Positions 39,029 to 45,652 of a stretch of 45,652 nt of DNA are shown piece by piece (position 1 is the first letter of the stretch; each line of letters begins with the position of its first letter). Both the position numbers and the translations under genes were made by a program. The stretch spans positions 1-45,652 of the forward strand of contig JAFYYM010000024.1 of NCBI GenBank assembly GCA_017557535.1, read 5' to 3'. The notes under the pieces are model-generated. The model worked only from the letters and a program-made list of their open reading frames with translations. It was not told the DNA's origin and ran no database searches. This DNA comes from Bacteroidales bacterium. Lineage in GTDB: Bacteria > Bacteroidota > Bacteroidia > Bacteroidales > UBA932.

Positions 39029-41110
39029 ATGAGAAAATCCCTCCTCATATTCCTTGCCGCTATCTTTTTTATTGGCATTTCATTCCTTTCCGTTTCCTGC
39101 GCAAGATCTGTCAGGGAAACGACCGTTGATCTCAGGCCTCAGGGATTCATTTTTCAGGAAACCTCCTATCCGGTTTCCACACTGACTTCGGGCAATCCCG
39201 GTGGGGAACTGGCTATCGGTAAGGAAGGGGAGAAGATAGGGAGCTTCACGACTAGATTCACCGTGACGACGGCATCTATACAGGAGCCCTACACTGTGCT
39301 CCGCATTCCTGGGATCCTGGAAGTGATTCTGAGACAACACGATCCATCCGTCTGGGATCCACAGAACTATCCAGCTTGTCCAATGCCGGACGGGACACTT
39401 CCCGTCCTCGAGGCGGCGCTGACCCTCCATTCCGAGGTTAATCCTGGAGAGGTGCGAGACATGGTGGTCGGAGTTCCCCTTGCCTACCTTGAACAACCGG
39501 AGGCTGTTCATGAGGTGACGCTCGATTTCACTGGCGTACGTTGGTCTATGTATGTTGACGGAATACTATGTGACAACGATTTCACGCTCGGCTATCCTGT
39601 CCTGTCCGAGGGACAGAAGTGGAATGTGCTCCCTTCCGTCGTTGAAAAAGCTTCCATCTGGGTGCCCGGGCTTGAAGCCATCCCTGATGAGGAATCGACA
39701 GGTTGGGGAAGGTTCGCTGAATCCGCCGCAAATGGAATCCAGTACTGGGTTCCGCCATTCTACAACGCCTGGGTAGGGGACGTTTCCGCATGCTGGTACG
39801 AAGGACGTTACCACCTGTTCTATCTGTTCGACAGGAGGGGACACGGTAGCAAGTTCGGACGTGGCGGTCATTATTTCGAACACCTTTCGACAGCCGATTT
39901 CCGGAACTGGAAGGAACACGAGGCCGCAACCCCGATCGAAGAGCAATGGGAAACCTTCGGCACCGGTACCCCTTTTACTTATGGCGGGAAACTCTGCCTG
40001 AGCTACGGGCTGCACACCACACGGATCTTCCCGGAGGATAAAACCAATCTGCCGGAGCAGAAGGAATATCTTGCCGGGCACGGGGAGACGGGATGCTTCT
40101 CCTACGATGCCTCTGAAGGGAATGTGCCAGCGGGAACAACATGGTCGGTCAGCGAAGACGGGGGAGAGACGTTCGTGAAATCCAGGATGACAGTCCACCC
40201 TTGCGAGAATCCGAGCATATTCGTTAAAGAAGATGGAAGCCTCGGAATGCTAGCCAATTACAGGGCCAAGGGTACTTGGGAATCGGACAGGCTCGAAGGA
40301 GGGTGGAGGTGTATCGACCCCGATTTCCCTCCAGGCGGAGACTGCACGTTCCTGTTCTCATGCGGAGACTGGGAATATGTGGTCGGAGGATTCGTCTCTA
40401 TTTGGAAACATCCTGCCGGCAGGGAAGACCTTCCATGGCAAGACATGGTGGCTAATTCGGAAGGTTTTTACGACGGAACGAGCGTTCCTTCGGTCACAAC
40501 GAGCGGGGACGGACGCTTGATTTCGGCAGGATGGCTTAAGATGCGTAATTGGGCCGGAGCCCTGGTCATACATGAACTTGTGCCTCGTCCTGATGGTTCA
40601 ATCGGTTCCAAATGGATGGAAGAAATAGTTCCTGTAACAAGAAGGAACATATTCAAGGAGAAGAAGATCAGTTCGGAAAAAACATTCCCGCTCGAGGCAC
40701 GGTCCTTCATTCTGGAGTTCGAAGTGGAACCAGCCGGGAACGAAACCACGCGCTGTTCCATTGGATTCCTGCCTGAAGGCGGAGGAGATTCTTGCTACCT
40801 CGGAATGGACCTCTCATCATCAAGGGCACAATACAGTACCGATCCATCGTCATCGGAAAAGACCCTTGCCGAAGGCTGCAAGATCCACAGTGCAGGCGAT
40901 TATGCTGTAAAGGGTGGCATGAGGCTGGATCGTCCCTTTAAGGTCAGGATTGCCGTCAAGAGTGATCCAAGGTTCAACGGTTGCATAATCGATACGGAGA
41001 TTGCCGGCGAGAGAACCATGGTAACGTACCGGCGTGGGCTTGATGTCGGCATGCTGCTATTCACCTTGGATGGTTGTACGTTAAGGCAGGTAAAGTGTAA
41101 TGAGATTTGA
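39029..41110 (+). CDS. GH32-like (clan GH-J) glycoside hydrolase lipoprotein with altered catalytic motifs
   Basis: 693 residues. Signal peptide with lipobox (LSVSC, about Cys24). Residues about 45-215 form an extra N-terminal beta domain not usual in GH32. The five-bladed propeller follows: the 'WMNDPNG' position reads NAWVGDVSA (Asp251), then WYEGRYHLFYLFDRRGHG and HLSTADFRNWKEHEA as in GH32; the 'RDP' position reads ENPSIF (about 393-398) and the 'EC' position reads GDCTFLF (Asp438-Cys439). A C-terminal beta-sandwich (about 545-693, ILEFEVEPAGNE, GCIIDTEIAGERTMVTYRRGLD, FTLDGCTLRQV) matches the GH32 C-terminal domain. Substrate is likely a fructan or other furanoside but the motif changes make this uncertain. 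Confidence 0.75.
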   Translation: MRKSLLIFLAAIFFIGISFLSVSCARSVRETTVDLRPQGFIFQETSYPVSTLTSGNPGGELAIGKEGEKIGSFTTRFTVTTASIQEPYTVLRIPGILEVILRQHDPSVWDPQNYPACPMPDGTLPVLEAALTLHSEVNPGEVRDMVVGVPLAYLEQPEAVHEVTLDFTGVRWSMYVDGILCDNDFTLGYPVLSEGQKWNVLPSVVEKASIWVPGLEAIPDEESTGWGRFAESAANGIQYWVPPFYNAWVGDVSACWYEGRYHLFYLFDRRGHGSKFGRGGHYFEHLSTADFRNWKEHEAATPIEEQWETFGTGTPFTYGGKLCLSYGLHTTRIFPEDKTNLPEQKEYLAGHGETGCFSYDASEGNVPAGTTWSVSEDGGETFVKSRMTVHPCENPSIFVKEDGSLGMLANYRAKGTWESDRLEGGWRCIDPDFPPGGDCTFLFSCGDWEYVVGGFVSIWKHPAGREDLPWQDMVANSEGFYDGTSVPSVTTSGDGRLISAGWLKMRNWAGALVIHELVPRPDGSIGSKWMEEIVPVTRRNIFKEKKISSEKTFPLEARSFILEFEVEPAGNETTRCSIGFLPEGGGDSCYLGMDLSSSRAQYSTDPSSSEKTLAEGCKIHSAGDYAVKGGMRLDRPFKVRIAVKSDPRFNGCIIDTEIAGERTMVTYRRGLDVGMLLFTLDGCTLRQVKCNEI

Positions 41111-41150
41111 CCCAGCGTGGAGTCATAATCTTTTTCTCGTTGTTTTTTCC

Positions 41151-41158
41151 TATATTTA
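41151..41158 (+). promoter_or_regulatory. Near-consensus -7 box for small protein gene
   Basis: TATATTTA, one mismatch from TAnnTTTG, 29 bp before the ATG at 41187. Confidence 0.4.
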
Positions 41159-41186
41159 ACAAATAATAACATCAAATGCATTTCCT

Positions 41187-41543
41187 ATGGCAAAATCAGA
41201 TATCAAGAAAGTAAGGTCTCCGAAGATCGAGATCGTCTGGAATGAGAATGTTCCTGAAGCTACTTATTTCAAGAGCAATGACTACAGCATAGTAGCGAAG
41301 GTGGAGAAGGGCAAATATATCGTTACCCGATACGGCTGGGACGAGGACCCTGCCAAGGGAGAAAGCCTTGTCGTTTCCGCGAAGGACACTCTCCGCCTTA
41401 TGGACAGCCTCAAGGTCAAGAACCCCGACACCCTTATCAAGGCTCTAGGCAAAAGGTTCGCTTTGAAGGAACCGCATAATTCCTTCGTCAAGATCATGAC
41501 CTCCCTTCAAAGGAGGGGAATCCTTTATGACATTGTCAAATAA
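41187..41543 (+). CDS. Small cytoplasmic protein of unknown function
   Basis: 118 residues, no signal peptide or membrane segment; basic ends (MAKSDIKKVRSPK; FVKIMTSLQRRGILYDIVK). Two alternating strand-like segments (KIEIVWNENV, SIVAKVEKGKYIVTRYGWDED) are followed by helices (AKDTLRLMDSLKV, PDTLIKALGKRF), which might be a small alpha/beta domain. No family recognised. It lies between two secreted glycoside hydrolase genes, with its own possible promoter, and need not be functionally linked to them. Codon use and GC look like its neighbours. Confidence 0.75.
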   Translation: MAKSDIKKVRSPKIEIVWNENVPEATYFKSNDYSIVAKVEKGKYIVTRYGWDEDPAKGESLVVSAKDTLRLMDSLKVKNPDTLIKALGKRFALKEPHNSFVKIMTSLQRRGILYDIVK

Positions 41544-41558
41544 GAATACCTCGGCCAG

Positions 41559-41612
41559 ATGAAGATGTACTTTCCCAAATTGAAGCGCTGGCGCGAGGGC
41601 AATACGGAATAA
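41559..41612 (+). other. Possible 17-residue small ORF before the GH92 gene
   Basis: ATG to TAA encodes MKMYFPKLKRWREGNTE, a basic peptide, 16 bp after the previous stop and 16 bp before the GH92 start. No conservation evidence is available; it may be chance. Confidence 0.2.
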
Positions 41613-41628
41613 GACACACGCCAATATT

Positions 41629-44600
41629 ATGAGAATCAGGCTGTTGGCTCTTTTGATGCTGTGTCAGGCACTGGCGGCATCGAATAATAAGGTCGTTTGG
41701 CGGATCGGCGAAAAAGACGGTACGGCACGGGAATTCGCAATGGCTCCCGCAGATTACGAGAGTCTCATCCGGAACGATTTCGGTTTTGAGGACCGTTATT
41801 TCCTTGTCGGGTATTCCGATCCGGGGACTGATTTTCCCTATGTCTTGCCAGGGCCGAGTGACAGGTGGGCGGGATCATCCCATGAGGCAGGATGCCGTAC
41901 CCAGGAGCTGAACATACTCTTCGGCCTGGAGAAATATTCGGGAAAGGAAGATGCCGTCCTGGCCATTGACCTGGCCGGAGTGAACAAGGGGCGTATCGTT
42001 CTCAAGGTGGTTGTGAACGGAACCGCGACCTATCATGAGATAGGGGATGGAGATGGCAATGCCATATTCGGAGACATAAAACCGGGCGAAGGGCGTCTGG
42101 TGGAGATTCCCTTAAAGGCCGGTGTGCTCAAAGAAGGTGGCAATCAGGTCACTCTGACCATTCTGGAGGGTTCATGGATAGTGTTCGACCAGATACGTCT
42201 TGAAGGGTCGGAAAACATGAAGCTGCATCCTGATAATCGATATGCCTTCGTGCGTTCCGTAGAGGCTGCCGATTATGAATTGGATAATCCGGGCCGCGTG
42301 CAGCCTCTTTTGGTCGATGTCGAGCATCTAAATGATTTCCGTGAACTGTCCGTCCGCCTTAACGGAAGGAAGATATATTCCGCACATCTCGATTCCGCCC
42401 GCTATGTCCTCGAGGTGCCTATGAAGGCCGTTAAGAAGGCCAGGAAGGCAAGATACAAGGTGCTGGCTGACGGTATCCTGCTAGAGAAAGGCAAGGTCAT
42501 GAGGGCCCCCAAGCCGCTTCAGACGCATGCCGATTACGTCGATACCCGCATGGGCACCGCGCATTCACGCTGGATGATCGCGCCCGGGCCCTGGATGCCT
42601 TTCAGCATGGTCAAGCTGAGCCCTGACAACGAAAACGCCGGATGGCAGTCAGGCTATCAGCCGAGCATCGAGAACATAGGATGTTTCTCTCATATCCATG
42701 AATGGACGATGGCGGCGCTTGGAGTGATGCCCACCAACGGTCCTCTACAGACCCGGGTCGGTGACCAATACAGTCCGGATGAGGGTTACCGTTCCCGCAT
42801 AGACAAATCGACGGAGAAGACGTCGCTCGGATCCTACAGCGTGTTCCTCTCGGATACCAGGATATGGGCAGAGATGACAGCTACCGAAAGGGCCTCCTTC
42901 ATGAGGTTCACATTCCCGGACGATCAGGACGGAAGGGTCATGATCGACCTGCATATTCCTGCCGAATATCGTTATGACCTGGTGGATGTGGATGTACGCA
43001 AGGTCTCTGACTATCGCATAGAGGGTATCAGCCATCAGCTGACACCCCGTCCGCATGTTTGGAGCGACGATGCGGATCAGGATTATATCGTGCATTTCGT
43101 CATGGAATTCGACGCTCCGATCCTTCGCACAGGTGCCTGGAAAGAGGACGAGGTGATGCAGACGGAACGTCTTGTCGCCCATGGGATCAGTGACGGGGGC
43201 ATGTTCGTGGAGTTCGACACTAAGGAGCACCCTGTGGTCATGATGCGTACCGGGATCTCGCTGGTCAGCCTGGATAATGCCGGTCTCAACTTGAGAACCG
43301 AGATTTCAGACAGGTTCGGCTGGGATTTCCAGGCGGTCGTGGACAACCAGAAGGCGGTGTGGAACGACATCCTGGACAGGATAGACATCACCACGGACGA
43401 CAGGCTGGAGAAGGTCCGTTTCTACACCAATATGTACAGGGCCAACTGCAGGAACCTCTGGAGCGACGTAAACGGTGACTGGGTCGCGCCTGACGAGAAA
43501 GTCCGTCATATCGAAAAGGAGGGCCAGGTCGCCCTGGGCTGCGACGCGTTCTGGAATACCTTCTGGAACCTTAACCAGTTCTGGAATCTCGTCACTCCGG
43601 AGTGGAGCTCCCGCTGGGTCAATTCACAGCTTGCGCTCTACGATGCCTGCGGCTGGCTCGGGAAGGGCCCTGCCGGAATGGAATATATTCCCGTAATGGT
43701 AGCCGAGCATGAGATACCGCTCATCGTGTCGGCCTATCAGATGGGTATCCGGGACTATGATACCGAGCATGCTTTCGAGGCCATACGCAAGATGCAGACT
43801 ACCCCTGCCACACAGGTGGCGGGCGGCTTTGCCGGGAACCGTGACCTGGTGACATATCTGAAATACCATTATATTCCTTATGAGAATGGGCGTTTTTCCA
43901 ATACGTTGGAGTATTCCTTCGACGACTGGACGGTTTCCCAGATGGCCGAGGCTCTCGGGAAGAGCGATGATGCCAAGGTGTTCGCCGACCGTGGGACATG
44001 GTGGAAGAACGCGATCAATCCCGAGAACGGATATGCTCATATGAGGGATGTCAAAGGCCGGTTCATGGAGGATTTCGACCCCTTCCGTTCCGGTGCCAAC
44101 AGGCATTACGTGGAGGGTAACGGATGGCAGCTGAGCTATTTCGTACCGCAGGACGTGCCTGGACTCGTGGAGATAATGGGCAGGAAGGATTTCGTGGAAC
44201 GCCTCGAATGGGGCTTCCGGGTTTCCGAGTCCACCAGGTTCAACTCTCCGAACGAGGCCTATTGGGATTATCCCGTGGTTCAGGGCAACCAGCAGAGCAT
44301 GCATTTCGCCTTCCTCTTCAACTGGGCAGGTTCACCCTGGCTCACACAGAAGTGGGCCCGTTCAGTTGCGGACAGATATTACGGTACAGGCGTTTCAAAT
44401 GCCTATCTCGGCGACGAGGACCAGGGACAGATGAGCGCATGGTTCGTGATGGCCGCCCTGGGTCTTTTCCAGACTGACGGAGGTTGCCGGGTCGATCCGA
44501 TCTACGAGATAGCAAGCCCCATTTATCCGAAGGTAGTGATCAAACTCGGGAATCGATATGGCAGGGGAGACAAGTTCGTAATCGAGGCCCGCAATGCTTC

Positions 44601-44745
44601 TCGCCGCAATATCTACGTCCAGAGCGCCGTCCTTAACGGGAAAACTTTGCAGACATTCCATTTCGCCGCTTCTGAATTGCTCCAAGGAGGAAGCCTGGTC
44701 CTTGTAATGGGACCCGAACCCAACAAGGAATGGGGGATTGACTAG
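41629..44745 (+). CDS. GH92 alpha-mannosidase with N-terminal PL4-like carbohydrate-binding domain
   Basis: 1038 residues with a short signal peptide (MRIRLLALLMLCQALAAS). Residues about 22-195 (VVWRIGEKDGTAREFA, LRLNGRK-like strands, GSWIVFDQIRLEG) resemble the C-terminal CBM-like domain of family 4 rhamnogalacturonan lyases. From about 300 the GH92 core runs: YVDTRMGTAHSRWMIAPGPWMPFSMVKLSPDNE, GYQPSIENIGCFSHIHEW, then LGCDAFWNTFWNLNQFWNLV, TLEYSFDDWTVSQMAEALG, YVEGNGWQLSYFVPQDVPGL with the acid Glu, and GDEDQGQMSAWFVMAALGLF. GH92 enzymes are calcium-dependent exo-alpha-mannosidases used on N-glycans and yeast mannan. Which linkage it cuts is not readable. A strong hairpin follows. Confidence 0.93.
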   Translation: MRIRLLALLMLCQALAASNNKVVWRIGEKDGTAREFAMAPADYESLIRNDFGFEDRYFLVGYSDPGTDFPYVLPGPSDRWAGSSHEAGCRTQELNILFGLEKYSGKEDAVLAIDLAGVNKGRIVLKVVVNGTATYHEIGDGDGNAIFGDIKPGEGRLVEIPLKAGVLKEGGNQVTLTILEGSWIVFDQIRLEGSENMKLHPDNRYAFVRSVEAADYELDNPGRVQPLLVDVEHLNDFRELSVRLNGRKIYSAHLDSARYVLEVPMKAVKKARKARYKVLADGILLEKGKVMRAPKPLQTHADYVDTRMGTAHSRWMIAPGPWMPFSMVKLSPDNENAGWQSGYQPSIENIGCFSHIHEWTMAALGVMPTNGPLQTRVGDQYSPDEGYRSRIDKSTEKTSLGSYSVFLSDTRIWAEMTATERASFMRFTFPDDQDGRVMIDLHIPAEYRYDLVDVDVRKVSDYRIEGISHQLTPRPHVWSDDADQDYIVHFVMEFDAPILRTGAWKEDEVMQTERLVAHGISDGGMFVEFDTKEHPVVMMRTGISLVSLDNAGLNLRTEISDRFGWDFQAVVDNQKAVWNDILDRIDITTDDRLEKVRFYTNMYRANCRNLWSDVNGDWVAPDEKVRHIEKEGQVALGCDAFWNTFWNLNQFWNLVTPEWSSRWVNSQLALYDACGWLGKGPAGMEYIPVMVAEHEIPLIVSAYQMGIRDYDTEHAFEAIRKMQTTPATQVAGGFAGNRDLVTYLKYHYIPYENGRFSNTLEYSFDDWTVSQMAEALGKSDDAKVFADRGTWWKNAINPENGYAHMRDVKGRFMEDFDPFRSGANRHYVEGNGWQLSYFVPQDVPGLVEIMGRKDFVERLEWGFRVSESTRFNSPNEAYWDYPVVQGNQQSMHFAFLFNWAGSPWLTQKWARSVADRYYGTGVSNAYLGDEDQGQMSAWFVMAALGLFQTDGGCRVDPIYEIASPIYPKVVIKLGNRYGRGDKFVIEARNASRRNIYVQSAVLNGKTLQTFHFAASELLQGGSLVLVMGPEPNKEWGID

Positions 44746-44764
44746 TACGAGGACGAATAAGGAA

Positions 44765-44806
44765 GCGCTCCTGCTCCCAAACACAGATGGTTAGGAGCAG
44801 GAGCGC
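44765..44806. terminator. Strong bidirectional hairpin after GH92
   Basis: GCGCTCCTGCTCC (44765-44777) and GGAGCAGGAGCGC (44794-44806) are perfect 13-bp inverted repeats with a 16-nt loop. It lies between GH92 and the convergent surface-protein remnant. The minus strand continues TTCCTTATTCG, the better T-rich side. Confidence 0.65.
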
Positions 44807-44831
44807 CGATAATAAGGTAATTCGCTTGTAA

Positions 44832-45266
44832 TTATTGCCACTCGATTTCGATCTTGGTAATATACACAGCGCCGTAGTTTGAGCGGATGCCGACATAGGC
44901 ATAGTCGTCCGTGAACGTAATGGTACCTGTCGAGTTTAGGGAACCGATCTTCGTGCCTTGATTGGCGTTCTCGCCCGTCGCATACAGGTCTGTAGCGTCC
45001 GTGTAAGCCATATTGCTGCCATAGACGTCGATTGTGCCCGTGCCACTCTCGAGTGCGATCGTCACGGACTTGACCTTGCCACCGGAAGTAGTGGAGACGA
45101 TACCGGAGTTGCTGTTCTTGGAACGCAGCTGGATGCCACCGCTACTGGTCTTGGCAGTGTTTCCCGCATATCTGGCGTTGGAAGTGGCGGCGACATTCGA
45201 GAAGTCGGCGTAGGTCGTGTTCGTGGCAGTAAATAAACTGGACGTGAGCTCGTCCGTAATCGTCGA
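44832..45266 (-). pseudogene. C-terminal remnant of a secreted surface protein
   Basis: About 144 residues with family-like sequence, from STITDELTSSLF to the stop at 44832. SYADFSN-type 'TYADFSNVAATSNARYAGNTAK', SGGIQLRSKNSNSGIVSTTSGGKVKSV, GTIDVYGSNMAYTDATDLY, GTKIGSL and DYAYVGIRSNYGAVYITKIEIEW form the beta-sandwich module that closes many Bacteroidales lipoproteins and secreted proteins. No signal peptide, no upstream domains: the frame runs past 45266 into sequence that is the antisense of a ZIP transporter. So the gene is cut at about 45267. It may be a real fragment or a product of a misjoined assembly. Confidence 0.75.
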
Positions 45267-45268
45267 GC

Positions 45269-45496
45269 CTGAGCGGTATTGTCGAGCCGATTGGAGGAGC
45301 GATGGTGCTGCTGCTCGCATCGGCTGTTACTCCTCTGATGCCGTATCTTCTGGCCTTCGCCGCAGGAGCCATGCTTTATGTGGTCATTGAAGAATTGTTC
45401 CCGGAGACTGCGGAAGGAAAACACTCTAACCTTGGTACTATCGGCTTTGCCCTCGGCTTCGCACTGATGATGGTGCTGGATGTTGTAATGGGATAA
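45269..45496 (+). pseudogene. C-terminal remnant of a ZIP-family metal transporter
   Basis: 75 codons in frame: LSGIVEPIGGAMVLLLAS, then TPLMPYLLAFAAGAMLYVVIEELFPE, then NLGTIGFALGFALMMVLDVVMG, closing at TAA 45494-45496. This is the last third of a bacterial ZIP (ZupT-like) zinc/iron transporter: the 'EP.G' helix, the 'AFaAGaMlyVv.EEl.Pe' metal-site helix and the 'GF.lMm.LDv' final helix. The N-terminal five or so helices are missing; the frame hits a stop (45257-45259) just before the homology begins. An ATG at 45302 could start a 64-residue product, but a working transporter is not possible. Confidence 0.8.
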
Positions 45497-45540
45497 GATC
45501 TTGCTTAAAAGTCCCATATCCCTTTGTTTATGCAAAGGTC

Positions 45541-45575
45541 GGGATTATCCATCGGCTATGAAATCCCCATTTTTG
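45541..45575 (+). terminator. Weak hairpin after the ZIP remnant
   Basis: GGGATT (45541-45546) pairs with AATCCC (45562-45567), with CAT/ATG inside the loop, followed by CATTTTTGG. A second CCTTTG/CAAAGG hairpin lies at 45521-45538. Confidence 0.35.
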
Positions 45576-45598
45576 GCGATTATACGCGCGGGAGGCAC

Positions 45599-45652
45599 TT
45601 ATTGAAGTTTTGCTTTCAGCCGCTGGCGTGCTTTGGTAACGGAGGTGGGCGA
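45599..45652 (-). CDS. Partial C-terminus of a possible helix-turn-helix regulator
   Basis: Reading in from the right edge on the minus strand gives SPTSVTKARQRLKAKLQ and a TAA stop at 45599-45601. The 'SPtSV.KaRqRLk.KL' pattern is like the recognition helix end of LuxR/sigma-like domains in Bacteroidota regulators. Only 17 residues are visible. Confidence 0.35.
   Translation of the reverse strand, partial: SPTSVTKARQRLKAKLQ

Noticed and set aside
43624-44304. Minus-strand 226-codon open frame within GH92
   Set aside because: Antisense to conserved GH92 catalytic sequence; high GC favours such chance frames.

Overview
The window is 45.6 kb of a Bacteroidales-type (Bacteroidota) chromosome with a GC content of about 50%. 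The evidence is many Sec/lipobox lipoproteins, glycoside hydrolases (GH5, GH20, GH92, a GH32-like enzyme), an ECF sigma factor paired with a double-membrane anti-sigma factor, and at least ten exact copies of the Bacteroidota -7 box TAnnTTTG at the right place before genes. No rRNA, tRNA, CRISPR array, phage or intact insertion sequence was seen. Coding density is high: no gene-free stretch exceeds about 160 bp. The genus cannot be fixed from the sequence alone; a glycan-degrading, host-associated anaerobe is the best guess.

Layout. 1-654: C-terminal part of an outer-membrane porin. 661-3922 (-): DUF1846 protein, a sugar-isomerase-like lipoprotein and a DUF2207-like membrane protein. 3996-6238 (+): aldo/keto reductase and GltS glutamate symporter. 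6319-11455 (+): M28 peptidase, GH5, GH20 and a GT32-type glycosyltransferase. 11498-14473 (+): a DUF1538 membrane protein with two PII-like proteins, then AlkD. 14474-19494 (-): PARG-like macrodomain protein, sialate O-acetylesterase and parallel beta-helix protein. 19570-22107 (+): M28 peptidase, cyclophilin and lipoprotein nitroreductase. 22092-25543 (-): acyltransferase 3, then a peroxide-response operon (bacterioferritin-like, glutathione peroxidase, OhrR) preceded by two palindromic operators, then DeoD. 25636-27137: small lipoproteins and a GlsB-type stress protein. 27255-30232 (+): ECF sigma factor, dual-membrane anti-sigma factor and secreted serpin. 30237-32523 (-): the AmmeMemoRadiSam pair. 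32635-34225: methyltransferase, GreA and CDP-alcohol phosphatidyltransferase. 34240-38138: a DUF4353 beta-helix lipoprotein facing a LytS/LytTR two-component system. 38261-44745: nitroreductase, GH32-like enzyme, small unknown protein and GH92. 44832-45652: two gene remnants meeting head to head at about 45267, then the edge of a further gene.

The strongest candidates for something new are: (1) the DUF1538 membrane protein with two adjacent, mutually divergent PII-like regulators; (2) the sigma/dual-membrane anti-sigma pair followed by a serpin with a predicted Ala-Ala scissile bond; (3) a self-contained organic-peroxide regulon with a readable operator pair; (4) a GH32-like hydrolase in which all three clan GH-J catalytic motifs are altered; (5) the broken junction near the right end, which is either a rearrangement or an assembly chimera and should be settled before that end is interpreted.
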